Notes: generated by a model not told the origin, from the letters alone. A DNA stretch of 64,000 nucleotides from Periplaneta americana (GCF_040183065.1 NW_027185502.1:3709501-3773500), one strand, 5' to 3'. Positions 1 through 12,800 are shown, numbered from the stretch's first letter. A program made the numbers and translations.

Positions 1-630
1 AACAGCAGCTCCTACGAAGCCCTGAAATCAGCCGGTGAAGAAGCAGACAGTTGCCAATGTCTCCCGGTCCCAGAGCATGAAACGTGTATAGCCTATACAA
101 TAGGTCTACTTAGCCTATTTCTTCCCAAATACGTTGTTTTTTGCAATGTTGTAAATAAAAATAGACATAGGTGTGCCTATAACACATTTTTTAAATAACA
201 ATAAATATGCATAAGCTTAATACACAGAAAGCTTCAGCTTGCAGCTTGAACGTACAGTATGTATTACAATGACTATTACACTCTTACTACGTCATACAAC
301 TTTTGACCAATAAAACGGTACGAAAGGACGTATTTCAACCAATCATGGCTGCTTATCGCACAATTTTATCGCGTCCCTAGCATTTGTTTAATTTTATCGC
401 GTCCCTAGCATTTGTTTCTTTGTTTGCCAACATTTGAAACTGCGCTGGTCTGGACGTCAAAAAAATAAATAAATAAGTAAATAAAAAATAGAAAATTACA
501 AACCACTCCAGTCGATGCACAGCAGTTTCAAATATGACTCGCATTGGCATTCAAGAACAAGAATTAATAAAAATCACTGATCATACCTATGCATCTTCTG
601 AAATCCGATTTACAAATAAATGAAGAGCAC
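1..630. other. Non-coding lead-in with a short duplication
   Basis: No gene is visible. A 28-bp unit is directly duplicated at 362-389 and 390-417 without change. The 157-bp tandem array begins at the right edge. The short minus-strand frame here lies within repeat sequence and has no recognisable domain. Confidence 0.6.
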
Positions 631-1101
631 CATTCGGAAATCCTGAATAAGTAGAATACACCATGTAGGCCTAAATCAATGAGTTCCACTTCTATTACGC
701 ACACGTAAAATATAACATCAATTGAACCACCAACCACATTCAAATTTGAAAATTGTACACTCAATAATTATTCCTTTTAAAATTATTCATTCGGAAATTC
801 TGAATAAGTTGAATACACCATGTAGGCCTAAATCAACGAGTTCCACTTCTATTACGCACACGTAAAATATAACATCAATTGAACCACCAACCACATTCAA
901 ATTTGAAAATTGTACACTCAATAATTATTCCTTTTAAAATTATTCATTCGGAAATTCTGAATAAGTTGAATACACCATGTAGGCCTAAATCAACGAGTTC
1001 CACTTCTATTACGCACACGTCCAATATAACATCAATTGAACCACCAACCACATTCAAATTTGAAAATTGTACATTCATTAATTATTCCTTTTAAAATTAT
1101 T
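631..1101. repeat. Tandem array, three copies of a 157-bp unit
   Basis: Three head-to-tail copies run 631-787, 788-944 and 945-1101, found by the recurring start CATTCGGAAA. They are near identical, with a few substitutions. Each holds one TAGGCCTA palindrome. The small open frame in copies 2-3 is simply the repeat read through. Confidence 0.9.
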
Positions 1102-2265
1102 CATGTTTATTTTTTATGTCATCGTCGTTAATTAAAACTTTTCTAACACTTGTGTATATTAGTTAGGTTATATTATAGCTTATGCTATATGATATTATGG
1201 ATAGTTACGTATCAGAGATTGTTTAATATTAAGATTTATTGAAAATCATCTGTCAAGTGAGGTTGATTACTGGGATTCGGATAATTGAAGTGGAATGTTG
1301 CATTTTAATAAAAATGAAACTGAATCCACAAAGTCTTCCTGACTAGTAACATTGCCATCGTGTATAATAGATCAAGAACTTCTCGACGAGAAGGCATTGC
1401 TCACTACTGCCATCTAGCATGCATCTAGCGTAATATTTGTAATGTTGAGATGGTACAATAATACATTTGAAGACAGTTGTATTTTCGTAAGTCAATTAAT
1501 ATTTTATTGTATTGGAGTACTTCGTTACTTCTAATCTTTATATACTTTCTTCTAATCGTGTAATAGTCAATTAAATCCCACTCGAGTTTTGATTTTCTCT
1601 AGATAAATCAAAACGTCTAGTGAGATTACTGTTGATAAACGTACAATAAAAAGGTTATTTTTTAATTTTGAGGTTAAACGTGACAAAATACAAAACTTCT
1701 TTATATACATAACTATTTTAAGTATCTAAACTGCCTCTGCTGTAAATCATCAGTATGTAACTTACCGTTATGTTCCACCGTTCCCTTCGCAATCTGTTCC
1801 TAATCTTCAGGTTTACACTGAACTTAAACTCAGTCCACAGAAACTAGTTACGTGCACACAAAACAGATTCCAACGAAGGAATACTGTGAAGGAAAATTAT
1901 GCACTACACAATAATACTGGTGAACTCAATCTTGAAAATAGATGGTCTTGATTTTAGCGCATCAGTAACTACTTAAATAAATTTACAACTCTTCCTAGTC
2001 TTGGAAATATAAATTCAGTACCATAATATGCGGTAATAATAACTACATTACGCCAGATTCTTCAATCGAATGCAAAGAAACCACTCACGAGTTGTGCGAC
2101 AGGCGAAATACTGTAAGCTAGGAAGTCGCTCTGTAGAGATGGCGTTGACATCAGTTAACCAATATACATTCGAATTCACAGGCTGTTTCAAAAGTCGTTA
2201 AACTCGAAAAAAGTCATTAAACTCTAAATATTAACTACTGAAACTTATATTATATCAACTGCATA
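1102..2265. other. No gene; one dispersed repeat
   Basis: AT-rich and without coding signal. About 1916-2050 matches 35759-35893 in the same orientation with scattered differences, so it is a dispersed repeat. Nothing else in this stretch is recognised. Confidence 0.6.
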
Positions 2266-2485
2266 GGCACCCTGGGTGGCAAAGTTGGTATAGCGTTGAC
2301 CTTCTGTGCCCGAGGTTGCGGGTTCGATCCCAGCCCACATCGATGGCATTTAAGTGTGTTTAAATGCGCCGCTTATGTGGCTAGATTTTTGACATGCAAA
2401 AAAACTCCTGAGGAACAAAAATTCCGGCACACCGGCGACCCTGATATAATCTCTGCATTTGCGAGTGTCGTTAAATAAACCATAA
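2266..2485 (+). mobile_element. tRNA-derived SINE (family E)
   Basis: An RNA polymerase III type head is visible: an A-box-like TGGCAAAGTTGG and a B box GGTTCGATCCC about 45 bp later. A tRNA-unrelated body and an AT-rich tail follow. A partial minus-strand relative lies at 24430-24507. The 60-residue frame over it is incidental. Confidence 0.75.
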
Positions 2486-3200
2486 TTTAAAATTTTCAAT
2501 TGCCTGTCATTTGATCGCCACTGATCACAATAACGTCAATATTGTTTTACTATCTGTACTGATATCAGAGTAAATAGAGAAGTAGGGAAGTACTAGCGGC
2601 TACCTACTTTGTATATGTTCCACACAATTAACAACCCAATTTCTGACTCACTGGCAGAATTATCTTAGCGGCAATTTAAAATTTATCATGAGTTGTCTAG
2701 CCCAATCACTTGTACCTGCTTATCACGGAATTCTGTTGCGTCACAGAAGTAATTCGCCTATTTGCCTCTGACACCCATGTAAATGTTGACTTAAGCGGCT
2801 TACTGCGCACAATAGAAATCAAATAATGAAGTTATAATTAACTTAACATCGTTAACAACATTTGACGTTAATACGTCTGTAATTTCGGTCAGTACTAGGA
2901 TGTCATCTGTGAAAGTCGACCAACACATTTTCAGGTCAGCTTTGTCGCGCATATAATTCCTAGACTACACGACATATTCCAATGAGGTAAACGGCGATCG
3001 ATAGCCGAAGAATCAATGTATCCAACGTGACCTTGAGTTAAGGTGACGTCATCTAGCAATGCGCGGAAGGAACGAAATTCAGGCAAGAATTGGCGGAACG
3101 CACGGCTACCGAGGCAGTGTAACTCCAGAATGCGATGTAGTAGGACGTTCGCAGTGATGTCAAACGAATAGTAACGAAGAAGGTTAGAATAACAATTCAT

Positions 3201-3447
3201 CCACCGATGTAGCTCAGTCGGCTAAGGCGCTTGCTTGCCGATCGGAAATTGCTCTCGGGCATGGGTTCGATTCCCGCTTGGGCTGATTATCTGATTGGGT
3301 CTTTTCCGATTGTTTCACCAACCGCAAAGTAAATGTCAGGTAATATATGATTAATCCTAGGCATCATCTCGCCATCACCAATTCCATCGATGCTAAATTT
3401 AATAATCTCGTAGTTGATACAGCGCCGTTAAACAACAAAGTAAAAAA
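3201..3447 (+). mobile_element. tRNA-derived SINE (family C) with probable TSD
   Basis: Head with A box TAGCTCAGTCGG and B box GGTTCGATTCCC, then a body containing a 'CCAACCGCAAAG..AAATG' segment shared with 12655-12800, and an A-rich tail. Flanks AATAACAATTCAT (3188-3200) and AATAATAATTCCT (3448-3460) match at 11 of 13 positions and read as a target-site duplication. Confidence 0.8.
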
Positions 3448-3719
3448 AATAATAATTCCTGAACAATCAACAGTCCCCACATTAAATTGGAAAAATTAGC
3501 AAGTGAAGTGGAGACAAGAGAGAAAACTCACAATTTGGAGGCATATGCATCGAAAATGGCTGCATGTAGTAGAAGATAGAGCACGATGGTTACTATAGCA
3601 ACCGAAGACATTTAGTCTACCCTCAATCCATACCAGATGGCTACTCACAGGACCCTCAGCACACCGAAGATGTATCGAGTTTTAGGGTTAAATGTCACTG
3701 CTGGCATTTACCTTAATAG

Positions 3720-4430
3720 CACGTGTTTCCCTCCTGTGAGGTCTGGCTATGGACAGACGTCTTTCAAAAACATCTGAAGATCTTGTTTGGACATCTTTGC
3801 TAACTTCACGGGATAGGCTTTGATGTTCGGCAGATTAGGAGTCACGTACCTATGCAAGAGATGTCCTCGTTGTTTCAGACACTAAACTATACATATGTGA
3901 TAAAAGAGTTCCAGCCATTGTGATCACTGGCATTATCGTGTAGAAATGTGTTGTTGCAGAAATAACACCTGGTGGCCCAAAGATGCGTTTCATCCCTTTC
4001 ACAGCACGGGAGTTCCTCTCGAAGATCGACTGGTCAGCGTTAAGCACATCCTAATCCCATATCAGGTGCGATGCTATAAACGTTCCCACGTTACCGACAA
4101 AATCATTCCTCTTCGCTTCCAACGTCGTGGATTTCTAGCATTGCCAACTTTTTGACTTAATTTCCGCAAAACAATCTTGTTATGCTTGTTGAATTTTATG
4201 ATCGAGGAATCAGACTTCTTAAACTACAATCGCTTATTGTTATCAACGTGCTTCTTTATTTGGATTAGCCGGTCTTGGATAATAGCATGTTGTCCACACA
4301 CGTGGATAAAATATCCAGACACTTCGCTGTTTAACTGATACATCAGATATGTTTTAGTACAGCGGCAGGCGTCTTCAAACTTTCGGAGGAATGCTTTGTT
4401 CTTTAGTCTTCCCTTTAGGGTCATAACCAG
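3720..4430 (-). pseudogene. DDE-superfamily transposase relic (pogo/jerky-like)
   Basis: Read on the minus strand, a block at 3850-4047 contains NADQS, which matches the first catalytic Asp region of DDE_1-type transposases, followed by a conserved 'SATTHFYTIMPVIT' segment. After one frame change the reading continues with 'NIKAYPVKLAKMSKQDLQ', typical of the same domain. A further 66-residue frame upstream (4224-4424) may be the N-terminal part. The second and third acidic residues are absent, so it is a 5' fragment with at least one frameshift. Family assignment is from recalled patterns. Confidence 0.55.
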
Positions 4431-4955
4431 ACATCGAGATTTTGGACCCGATAGAATAAGTTTACTAAGTCCATACTATAGGCAGCTTTTTCACTGTGTT
4501 AGAGGGGGATGGGAGTCGGCAGAAGAAGAGGCATGTGTACATGAAACCCAGTTCAGTCCAGTCTGCTGGTGCTGTACAGTGACGTTCCAAAAAACAGCAA
4601 CTAATTTATCAAACATTAAAGTAAAACGATTGTTAGAGGAAAAAATTTTATTGGACCAAAAAATTAATGTTTACATATATTAAAATAAACAAACCTATAA
4701 TGCGAAATTTTCAAAATAAATTAATAAGCATTTCCTTTCGGCTTCTGTCATAAGCACAAGTGCAATACTTACTCAACACACATAATAATCCTACACAATA
4801 TACACAACTTATGATGTACAATACATGGTACTGTTACAATGTAGCCTAGTACAACACACATTCTGAAGGTCTCAAAACTAAATTTTCTTCGGTAGTCGGC
4901 AAGACAAAGCTTATATTGGGAGACGCTCCGCTCTACATCACATGATGTAACGGAT

Positions 4956-5214
4956 TTATTTTATTTTAGTAGGTTATTTTACGACGCTTTATCAACATCT
5001 TAGGTTATTTAGCGTCTGAATGAGATGAAGATGATAATGCCAGTGAAATGAGTCTGCGGTCCAGCACCGAAAGTAACCCAGGATTTGTTCACATTGGGTT
5101 GAGGGGAAAATCCAGGAAAAAACCTCAACCAGGTAACTTGCCCCGACCGGCAATCGAACTCGGGCCACCTGATTTCGCGGCCAGACGCGCTAACCGTTAC
5201 TCCACAGGTGTGGA
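4956..5214 (-). mobile_element. tRNA-derived SINE (family A), with TSD
   Basis: On the minus strand the head reads TCCACACCTGTGGAGTAACGG, then a B-box region and the family body ending in TAAAATAACC. TSDs TGATGTAACGGAT (4943-4955) and TGATGTAATGGAT (5215-5227) differ at one base and fix the limits. Related copies are at 16347, 28298 and 58912. Confidence 0.9.
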
Positions 5215-5227
5215 TGATGTAATGGAT

Positions 5228-6550
5228 GCAAAACGAAAAAACACTAGCCTAAGTCATTGAAATCTATTTTCGCTAACCCAGCAGTGTCCGTAGACTTCTT
5301 CCCTGCTAGCATGTCTGTTATGTCACAGAATATCGCATATATTCTTAGACTAATCGCATAGATGCACAGATAAAAACTAGACTACTAGCTATCTCCTGTC
5401 CTCTCTTCTGATAAAGTGAACTAGGTGTACGGGACTGTTTTTATTATCAGAACAGTACCTCCTCTCCCTGCCTTAAGAGTATGACTGAGTAAATAAAGCA
5501 CGTGGGACGACAGGTAGGTCGCTACCCTCACTGCCCCCACCCACTACCGTCCTGCTTTCCAACTTGAAATCGCACTGTTTTCATCTATCGGGTCTAAAGT
5601 CTCTAAGCCTGGTCATAACTCATAACCAAACTGCGGCCTAGCGTTACCAAATCACGAGACTGAAGTTCGAAACTCTCAGTATACATGACGTCATGACTCA
5701 AGGGTTGGGATTGTACTGTGAGAGTACAGTTAGTTTCGTAAAAAATTACATTAGCGCCTTTCTAATTCTGCTAGGGGTGTATCTTGCAATCACTACACCT
5801 ACTTGAGATCCTACGAGTAAACAAGTTATTATTGTCAATACAGCACTACCATTTGATTAAACAAAAACCTAATGACAATTATCGAACTCAAAATCGCGAT
5901 ATTTCCAACTTTACGTAAATGGATGAATTATTTTTCTTCACTCCTATACCGAGTAATGTGATTTGTTTGTATTTTACGTCAATACGATCGAACTTCAGTC
6001 GTAGAAAGGTGTAGCAAACGGTTTCCTCTCCTCAACCGTTAATCCAAAGGTATAGCCAGGTTAATATTAGAAATGGTAGTAAAAATACAATGATGTCCCT
6101 GCATAACTATACTTAGAATAACAAGCAGAACACAATATTGAAGATTTAATGAATTTCAAGGCATATAATTTTTTTTCAATATTTTTATAAATTTTCATTG
6201 TATCTATGTGATGAAACCTGATTTGGAATGTACAACGAATACCTTGTGCAAATTTTCAAATGAAAATGATTTCCTACTGTCCGCTAACAAACCTTCACTG
6301 ATGTCAAACGAATGAATAATAGCTATTTTTACAACCTCGAAATTGTCGCAATAATAAAAGCAACCATCGATCCTGGTCCCCCATTTTGTCAGAGAAATAG
6401 ACGGTTGCATTCAATAAGATTCAATTACACAAAGAGAATCGAAGTCTGAAGCTGCTGGTCAGTTACAATATTTCATTGTTATAGCTACGGTAACAAAAGA
6501 AAATCACTCCAGGCCCTTCAGTCGCCGTGTGTCGCACACACCTCCTCTTT
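5228..6550. other. No gene recognised
   Basis: Only short frames are present, none with a recognisable motif. No clear terminal repeats or tandem arrays were seen. Confidence 0.5.
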
Positions 6551-7122
6551 AAAATGTTTGACAACAAATTGGTTTTTCCTAATTTGACATCAAGTTGTTT
6601 CAAGTGAGACGCCTAGCCACCCCCATTTGTATCTGTGTGAAAACAATAGACAAATATTTGTCGTAACTCGTGACAGTTTAGTGTTGGTTCCATTTTGCAC
6701 ATCCCACAGAATAAGATGGGAAGAAAATATTAAAATTTTACCAGAGGCAAATGAAAGAACATACAGTAGTTCTAGGGAATTCAAAGAACACAGGACACCA
6801 ACTTTTGATATACAGTGAAACCACGATGACACATGCCCGTTTGTTAAGTTATCTCGCATTATACACTCTTTTCGTGCGGTCCGTTCACATCCCTATATAA
6901 AACCACGTAAAATCCATCGCTTAACATGTTCATCATCCATTTAATACACTCTTTCATCTGCTGAAAATTCTAAAATATTGTACTTTGAAGGATACTGAGA
7001 AAATTTTCTTGAACTTCGACATTACCGCTAGCGCCCTCATATTCAAGAATTTGTAGGAGTCTTTGTGTAGTGAATACAATAGGATGGAATGCGACTCTTG
7101 AGTACCTGCAATACTACTGCAT

Positions 7123-7380
7123 TCAGAGCCTGTCCTTCTCGCTGGCAGTTTTGGATCGCATTGTCAGTGAGGACTTGACGAAGAGGATGTGGAAGCGGTA
7201 GACATTCCAAATCCTTCTCGCAATGAAGCCCCAAATGACTGTCGCAGCTAGTTTTGACAATGCCCGAATTCTCAGGTCCTTATTCTTGTAATAATTACTG
7301 TCAAACATATTCCACAACCAACTTTCCAATTCATAAGCTTCAATAAATCTTTTCATCTCTTCCCACTCCTTTGTTTCCAT
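7123..7380 (-). pseudogene. MADF-domain protein relic
   Basis: The minus-strand frame opens with a segment matching the MADF fold: 'RFIEAYELESWLWNMF', then 'NYYKNKDLR' and 'ALSKLAATV'. MADF/Myb-like proteins are the accessory DNA-binding partner of PIF/Harbinger transposases and are also found in Adf-1-type factors. A second, shorter relic of the same kind lies at 30447-30590 inside Harbinger ends, which makes a Harbinger origin likely here too, although no terminal repeats were found nearby. The frame degenerates after about 50 residues. Confidence 0.6.
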
Positions 7381-7633
7381 AAATTGTAATTATAATTGCA
7401 ATTGTATTCATCCCTCAAACGGAGTTGTGGGGTCTCTTTCGATACCAGGCAAATTGTATACCCCTGACATTCTTTAACCATTGCTTTCTTTCTCTAAATC
7501 TTTTGTGTACCTTTTTCTTTTGTCAAGCTTAATCCATTAGCTGTGTCACTGACCAGCAAGTACCGTTATTTTTTCCAGTAATAGAGAGCCCAGTGGGTTG
7601 TTACGACGCCTGTGTGTAGTTTAACGGTACGCC

Positions 7634-7739
7634 ATGGATTCTCAACAAGTGCAAGACAAGTTAAAATGCGGAGACTATGTTTTGGTTAATGAAAATAGGA
7701 ATGGATCTGAAACCTGGAAAAAATTCTCTTGTGTAAATG

Positions 7740-7772
<33 letters not shown>

Positions 7773-8050
7773 ACTAAAACCAGAGGGGTCTGCGAAACGC
7801 AATACGTATGGAAAGATTTTAAAAGTGAAAACAGGTACCTCAGGCATGTTGCGTCATATATTACGTAAAGTGGAAAGAAATGTTCAAGATGGATAAAAAA
7901 ATTTTGAAAACTGGTAACGATTTTTTAGTGGAAAGGTGTGTGGAAATGTGCGTGAAAGACTTGAGATCATTTTCTACTGTGGAAGGGGAAGGATTCTTAA
8001 CGTTAGGACAGGCCCCATTGGATATATTTTTTTCTCCTTGAAAACAGCAT
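7634..8050 (+). pseudogene. hAT transposase N-terminal relic with BED finger
   Basis: The frame starts at ATG 7634 and reads 'ETWKKFSCVNE', the first half of a BED zinc finger, up to a run of about 31 A at 7740-7771. Beyond it, in shifted frames, 'KTGTSGMLRHI' resembles the second half of the finger, and 'CVEMCVKDLRSFSTVEGEGF' matches the start of the hobo/Hermes/Tam3-like core. Everything downstream of that block is missing. The poly(A) run sits where the second metal-binding Cys pair should be, so the finger is broken. Confidence 0.65.
7740..7771. repeat. Poly(A) run inside hAT relic
   Basis: About 31 consecutive A, interrupting the BED-finger reading frame. Confidence 0.9.
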
Positions 8051-8163
8051 TTATTTAGACCTATTTCAATAATTGAAGTTTTAAGAGAAATAAACTTTGC
8101 AATTAACAATAAAATAAGTTTAACTTTTATATTTATTGAATCCAATACTGACTGTAAGGTTGA

Positions 8164-8262
8164 ATGATCGTCCACCTCTGCTTCGGCATGCGGACGTGAG
8201 GCCAGCAGCCGGCTGGTCCGTCTTGGCCCTTCATGGGCTGTAGCACCATGAATTTAATTTGA
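8164..8262 (+). mobile_element. SINE family B, 3' fragment
   Basis: The stretch with CGTGAGGCCAGCAGC and CCCTTCATGGGCTGT matches the 3' end of the longer copy at 18225-18300. No head is present. Confidence 0.65.
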
Positions 8263-8535
8263 CTTTACTTTTACTAGTACTAACTATGAAAGCTAACTAC
8301 ACGTGAACCAAAACAGAAGAGGCATGATAAGAGCCTGCCATCCTAGGAGCAAGCTCACGTTGAGCCCGACTTACAGTACATACAACGCAACACACAAACT
8401 TGCTTCTACTGTTGGGTTAAGGGGAGAGCATGGTATTTTTAAAACGTTTTTCCTATTTGGTGTAAAATATTAATTTTTTCATGTAGAGAGCTCATAGCTG
8501 TTGCAACTCAACCAAATATAAATATTTTGAAGAAA

Positions 8536-8545
<10 letters not shown>

Positions 8546-8571
<26 letters not shown>
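8546..8571. repeat. (TA)n microsatellite
   Basis: About 13 TA units following an A-rich stretch. Confidence 0.9.
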
Positions 8572-8574
<3 letters not shown>

Positions 8575-8980
8575 GTGGCTCAATTTGAAAAAAATATACC
8601 CAATGCAGAATTGCACTAAAACCGATATATCTAAACCGTCTTTAAAGGTATATTCAAACAGTTTTTTGCAATGTATTTGGCAAAAGCATGTTCTACAATC
8701 TGTCTGTAACAGAATTTTAATATTAGTCCCTGCGTTTGTAAAATAAACAATTAAAATTTAATAACACTTTTCTGATTTCCTTTCTTGCAAAGAAACGGGC
8801 GTATTTTTTAAATGAAATCAATTAACAAAATTCTGTTACAGAGAAAAGTTTCCTAATAGTCTAAAGAATGTGTGTTCTAAATTTCATGCATGTATCTTTA
8901 ATAGTTCAGAAATTATATCCATTTTTGTCTGGCAACGTAGCAAAAAAATGAAGTTCCTGGTAACCGATAAAAGGAGGCGT

Positions 8981-9300
8981 GTGATTTAAAAATCCTTAGC
9001 GCAGGAAGTTTAAAAATGACTTCTCAACATCCGATATGGGCAAAAATACCCACGAAATGTTATGCAATGCATTTCACACACATCAAAGAGTATTTTAAAG
9101 AAACATTTTTTTTTATTTAATTTACCAGAAACAACAATAAAAGTGGGCAAGTAATTTAAAAATCCATAACGCAGGAAGTTTAAAAATGGCGACTCAACAT
9201 CCGATAAGGGCACAAATACCCACAAAATATTATCCTATGCATTCCACACATATCACAGAGTAATTTAAAGAAATTGTTTTTGAAAATTTACTCATTTTTC
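8981..9300 (+). repeat. Two copies of a ~170-bp unit
   Basis: GTGATTTAAAAATCC at 8981 and GTAATTTAAAAATCC at 9151 start two direct copies. Both hold GCAGGAAGTTTAAAAATG and CTCAACATCCGATA. The second ends near 9300. No protein is encoded. Confidence 0.8.
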
Positions 9301-9504
9301 ACCACAAAATACCATCCTGTCCCCTTTGAACGCTCTTGCCTGTTCACCAGTCCCAGCAGGTCAGGCAGGCTGAATGTTGCTGCATGCACAGCTCTAGTGG
9401 GCTTACGCATTTCGCAACGGGAGAGAAGATGTTCATCACAAACCTGGAGCTGGAAGACCGCAATCGGCAAATGATGATGTGCATGTGAGCACTGCTGGAG
9501 CACC

Positions 9505-9875
9505 TATGAAATGTCAGAAGGAAGTGAAATTGGGAGAGGAGTACAACGAAGATGCACTTTATCAACTACTCTGTTCAACATCTATTTGAATGATTTAGTG
9601 AAGAACGGTTTTCAAAACATGGGAGGAGTGATAGTAAGAGGCAGAAGAATAAAGTGTATAAGACTTGCTGCTGATTTGGCGTTGTTAGCTGAAAAGGAGA
9701 TGATACAAAGGGATATGCGACTGGAGCTAAGTGACAGCTGTGAGCAATATGGGATGAAGATAAATGCAAATAAGACGAAGATCATGGTCATAGGAAGAAA
9801 AATAAAGAAGATAAACTTGTGAATTCTAGATGAGACAGCACTGCAAGTGGACAGCATCAAATATATCCCTTGTTT
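9505..9875 (+). pseudogene. LINE reverse transcriptase relic
   Basis: The frame 9511-9822 reads through reverse transcriptase blocks of a non-LTR retrotransposon: 'LSTTLFNIYLNDLV', then the catalytic block, then 'CEQYGMKINANKTKIMVIG', and an in-frame stop. Related elements normally have FADD at the catalytic block. Here it reads LAADLAL, so one of the paired Asp residues is lost. Both the endonuclease and the 3' part are missing. A second relic overlapping its last blocks lies at 11725-12180, so these are two insertions. Confidence 0.75.
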
Positions 9876-10169
9876 GATGTTGAAAATAACACGTCATAAT
9901 AAAAATGAGTTTGTTTTCTGGGAAGCAATGTTTTCTTCTTTTCATAATGAGTTTTCTGATTCTCATCACATAAAACAAAGAAAAAAAATTGAGAAACTTT
10001 CGGTGGCCCGTTCCTCCCCCCCCCCCCCCCCCGGAGAGTGTTGTTGTTCATTATTGCAGGAAAATGACTTTCAGATTTCACTTGTTTGTGTTTTTTATGC
10101 AGTGTGTACTAATAAAAAGAATCCATGTAGTCTTCTTTTCATTAAATTTTTAATATTTCTGTGCTAGAT

Positions 10170-10612
10170 TATGTTTCTACCCTCAAATTAGAAACTCAAT
10201 GTATGCTATTGATTAACGAATAATTACACCTCTAGCTATAGTCCATTCGTGCTTTCAATCATGACTATATGATTGGACCATAATTGGGCAACTCAGAATA
10301 CAACTATATACCAATGCTTATTATTTCTTTAACACTTGTAATTAAATAATTTGAAACACGTGTATCAGTAGTCTACTTATTTAATACACACTTACAAGAG
10401 TCCGAAGCCAAAATTTCACTTAATCCTGAACAATAGTAATGAATATACAAAGAAAAATGTGGACTATAGTTAGAGGATACTACGGTACTTGTAAAATGTA
10501 GAACACTATTCGTAACTTTAATTTCACTGTGTTTACGATGATTAAATTGCTTAATTTTACCGCCCTTAACACTTCAGAGCGTATCAAACATTGAATGTGG
10601 TCCTCCTGTCCA

Positions 10613-10645
<33 letters not shown>

Positions 10646-11720
10646 CTCCTTAGAAAGAGACATATTTGTTGCGTTAAAGGATACCTATCCTCGTACGAAA
10701 CGATACTGAGAATACGATCAATACAGCATGTCAGTCATCCCGTAGGGAGGGGATAGTTTTCAAGATTCGAACCGAGTGCGACGTCTGGCCATACCTGTGT
10801 AGTCTCAAGTTTCGTTCGCGGAGAATACGATTGGACATATTCTCATTCTGCGCATGCGTGAACTCTGCCGTCTGCTAACTCACTGATTTGCTGTACGTCC
10901 TGTGTGGGTTGTATTCAATGGTAGTATAATATTCTTAAATTGTATTTCCGTGTATTTTGTAAGTGCTTGCCGTGAGCTCTATACCGAACTGGGAACACCA
11001 CTGCAATGCTCGTTCTGTCTGAAAGCGTGATAATTTGTTTAAGTAATTCTGACCAGGTAATATATTCATTTTCCGAGGTGTAATTAAGTAAAGTTTGTCC
11101 TGTGAAACTGCCGTTAACTGAGGGAGTAAGAACTTGCAGTCTTGCGACATTTTATAAATGCACGAACACTAAATCGCGTTAGAAATACTCACACAGCTAC
11201 ATTAAATTTAAAACTAAACCCAAAATAACGCTACCTCCATCAAAACAAAATAACTACGAAAAGAATAGCCATGACAGAACACCAATAATTGGTGTACCAC
11301 AGTAACGATGATTCCGAACAAAACAGCCGCCTACCACATAACGTGCAAAAGTCGCGACTTGTCAGGATGGACTCTGGGTGGCTGTTTCAGCGGTTGCCAT
11401 GGTGACGACTTGAAGCTGTTGCAGTAGTCCTATACTGTATGTACAAAAACCTGGTTTCTATTCACAAAAACTTGAGGTTTAAAATGGGGTTCGAAACACT
11501 TCTCTGTACCAACGAAAGTTTTTATGAACACTGTCCTACTTTCCTACGGATCGCATGAAGTTTTATTAAGGGTAACTATCTCGTAACAAACACTGGAGCA
11601 TGGAATCTAAATATTTATACTTCATAATTTGTATAAAATACTAACCAAAAGATAAAATTTAAATATTTAAATAGGCCATCCCCTTTTGTAAATAAATAAT
11701 GAATAAACAGTTCAATAGCT
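10170..11720. other. No recognised gene; poly(A) run and one orphan frame
   Basis: A run of about 30 A sits at 10614-10643. A 71-residue minus-strand frame at 10935-11150 starts with ATG and has a plausible composition, but I recognise no domain, and it could be a 5' fragment of an unplaced transposon protein. The rest shows nothing. Confidence 0.5.
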
Positions 11721-11724
11721 AATA

Positions 11725-12180
11725 GATAGCTGTGAGCAGTACGAGATGCATACAAATGCAAATAAGACAAAGACCATGGTCGTAGGAATAAAAATAAAGA
11801 AGGTAAACCTGCGAATTCTAAATGAGGCAGTAGAGCAAATGGATAACTTCAAATAATTGGGGTGTACTACGAGAGAGAAGCTGTGTTGGAAAGAGTGGGT
11901 GAAGAAAGAATGTGCTGAAACTGATCAGGAAGAGGAAAAGGAATTGGATGTGTCATTGGCTGAGAAGAAACTGCCTACTAAATGATTCACTGAAAGGAAT
12001 GGTGAAGAGGAAAAGAGTTCGGAGCAGAAGAAGATATCAGATGATAGACGATGTTAAGATATAGATCATATTATGAGGAGATAAAGAGGAAGGCAGAAAA
12101 CAGGAAGGATTGGAGATAGCTGGGTTTTCAGTGAAAGACCTGCCCTTGAGCAGAACACTGAATGAATGAAAGAGTTCAAT
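11725..12180 (+). pseudogene. LINE 3' coding relic
   Basis: Multiple frames together give the C-terminal part of the same LINE type as at 9505: 'NANKTKTMVVG', 'NLRILNEAVEQMDNFK', then 'EEIKRKAENRKDW' near the end. Several stops and frame changes are present. It ends in a family-like 'KTCP-AEH' remnant, so the 3' end of the coding region is retained while the 5' portion is lost. Confidence 0.65.
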
Positions 12181-12654
12181 TTGAAATAGATCTTGCATTG
12201 CGAGGAATGACGCTTAGTACGGTTAAACGAAGTACTTCACTAACATATCGTTAAACTTGGAGGTACCCTGGGATGTCGAATAACTATTGTATATTTTACA
12301 ACTGGAATGTTAACTTCATACACGAGTAGTAGGCCAATACCACAAAAATTGTAATAAACTCGTTTGAATTAATGGTATCTTTTAAAAATAGAACAAGATG
12401 AAAACGAGTACAAAATACAGGCCTAATGTTATTATGGCTCCTCTATTTTCGTGATCCAAAAAGATTCCATCACAATCTATCTGAGGAAGCCAAACTGGAA
12501 CAAACAGACCAATTAACTAGTATTTCATAATATATTATCTCTCTTACACAAACGCAGAACGGGTTAACGAAAATTCTTAAACGTTTGGTCTGACTGGTTT
12601 CTTCCGAAGATATCCTCAGACGTGGGGAGGATGCCGAGTGATCTATAGCCTCAC

Positions 12655-12800
12655 CTCACTTCATCAGCGTTTGGTCTGATTACGTGGTTGGTTTTTTCCG
12701 AGGTTTTCCCCAACCATAAGGCAAATGCCAGGTAACCTGTTTGCGAATCCTCGGCCTCATCTCACATCTCGCCAAAAATAATTGTAATCTTGTAAAATTT
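12655..12800 (+). mobile_element. SINE family C, tail fragment
   Basis: Contains TTTTTTCCGAGGTTTTCCCC and CCAACCATAAGGCAAATGCC, the body of the family C SINE at 3201, but no tRNA-like head. Confidence 0.65.

Noticed and set aside
3520-3600. LINE C-terminal fragment
   Set aside because: Only a weak resemblance to a Trp/Arg-rich tail; too short to support.
10760-10812. SINE family A fragment
   Set aside because: It contains TTCGAACC and CTGTGTAG but the order and orientation do not fit the family.
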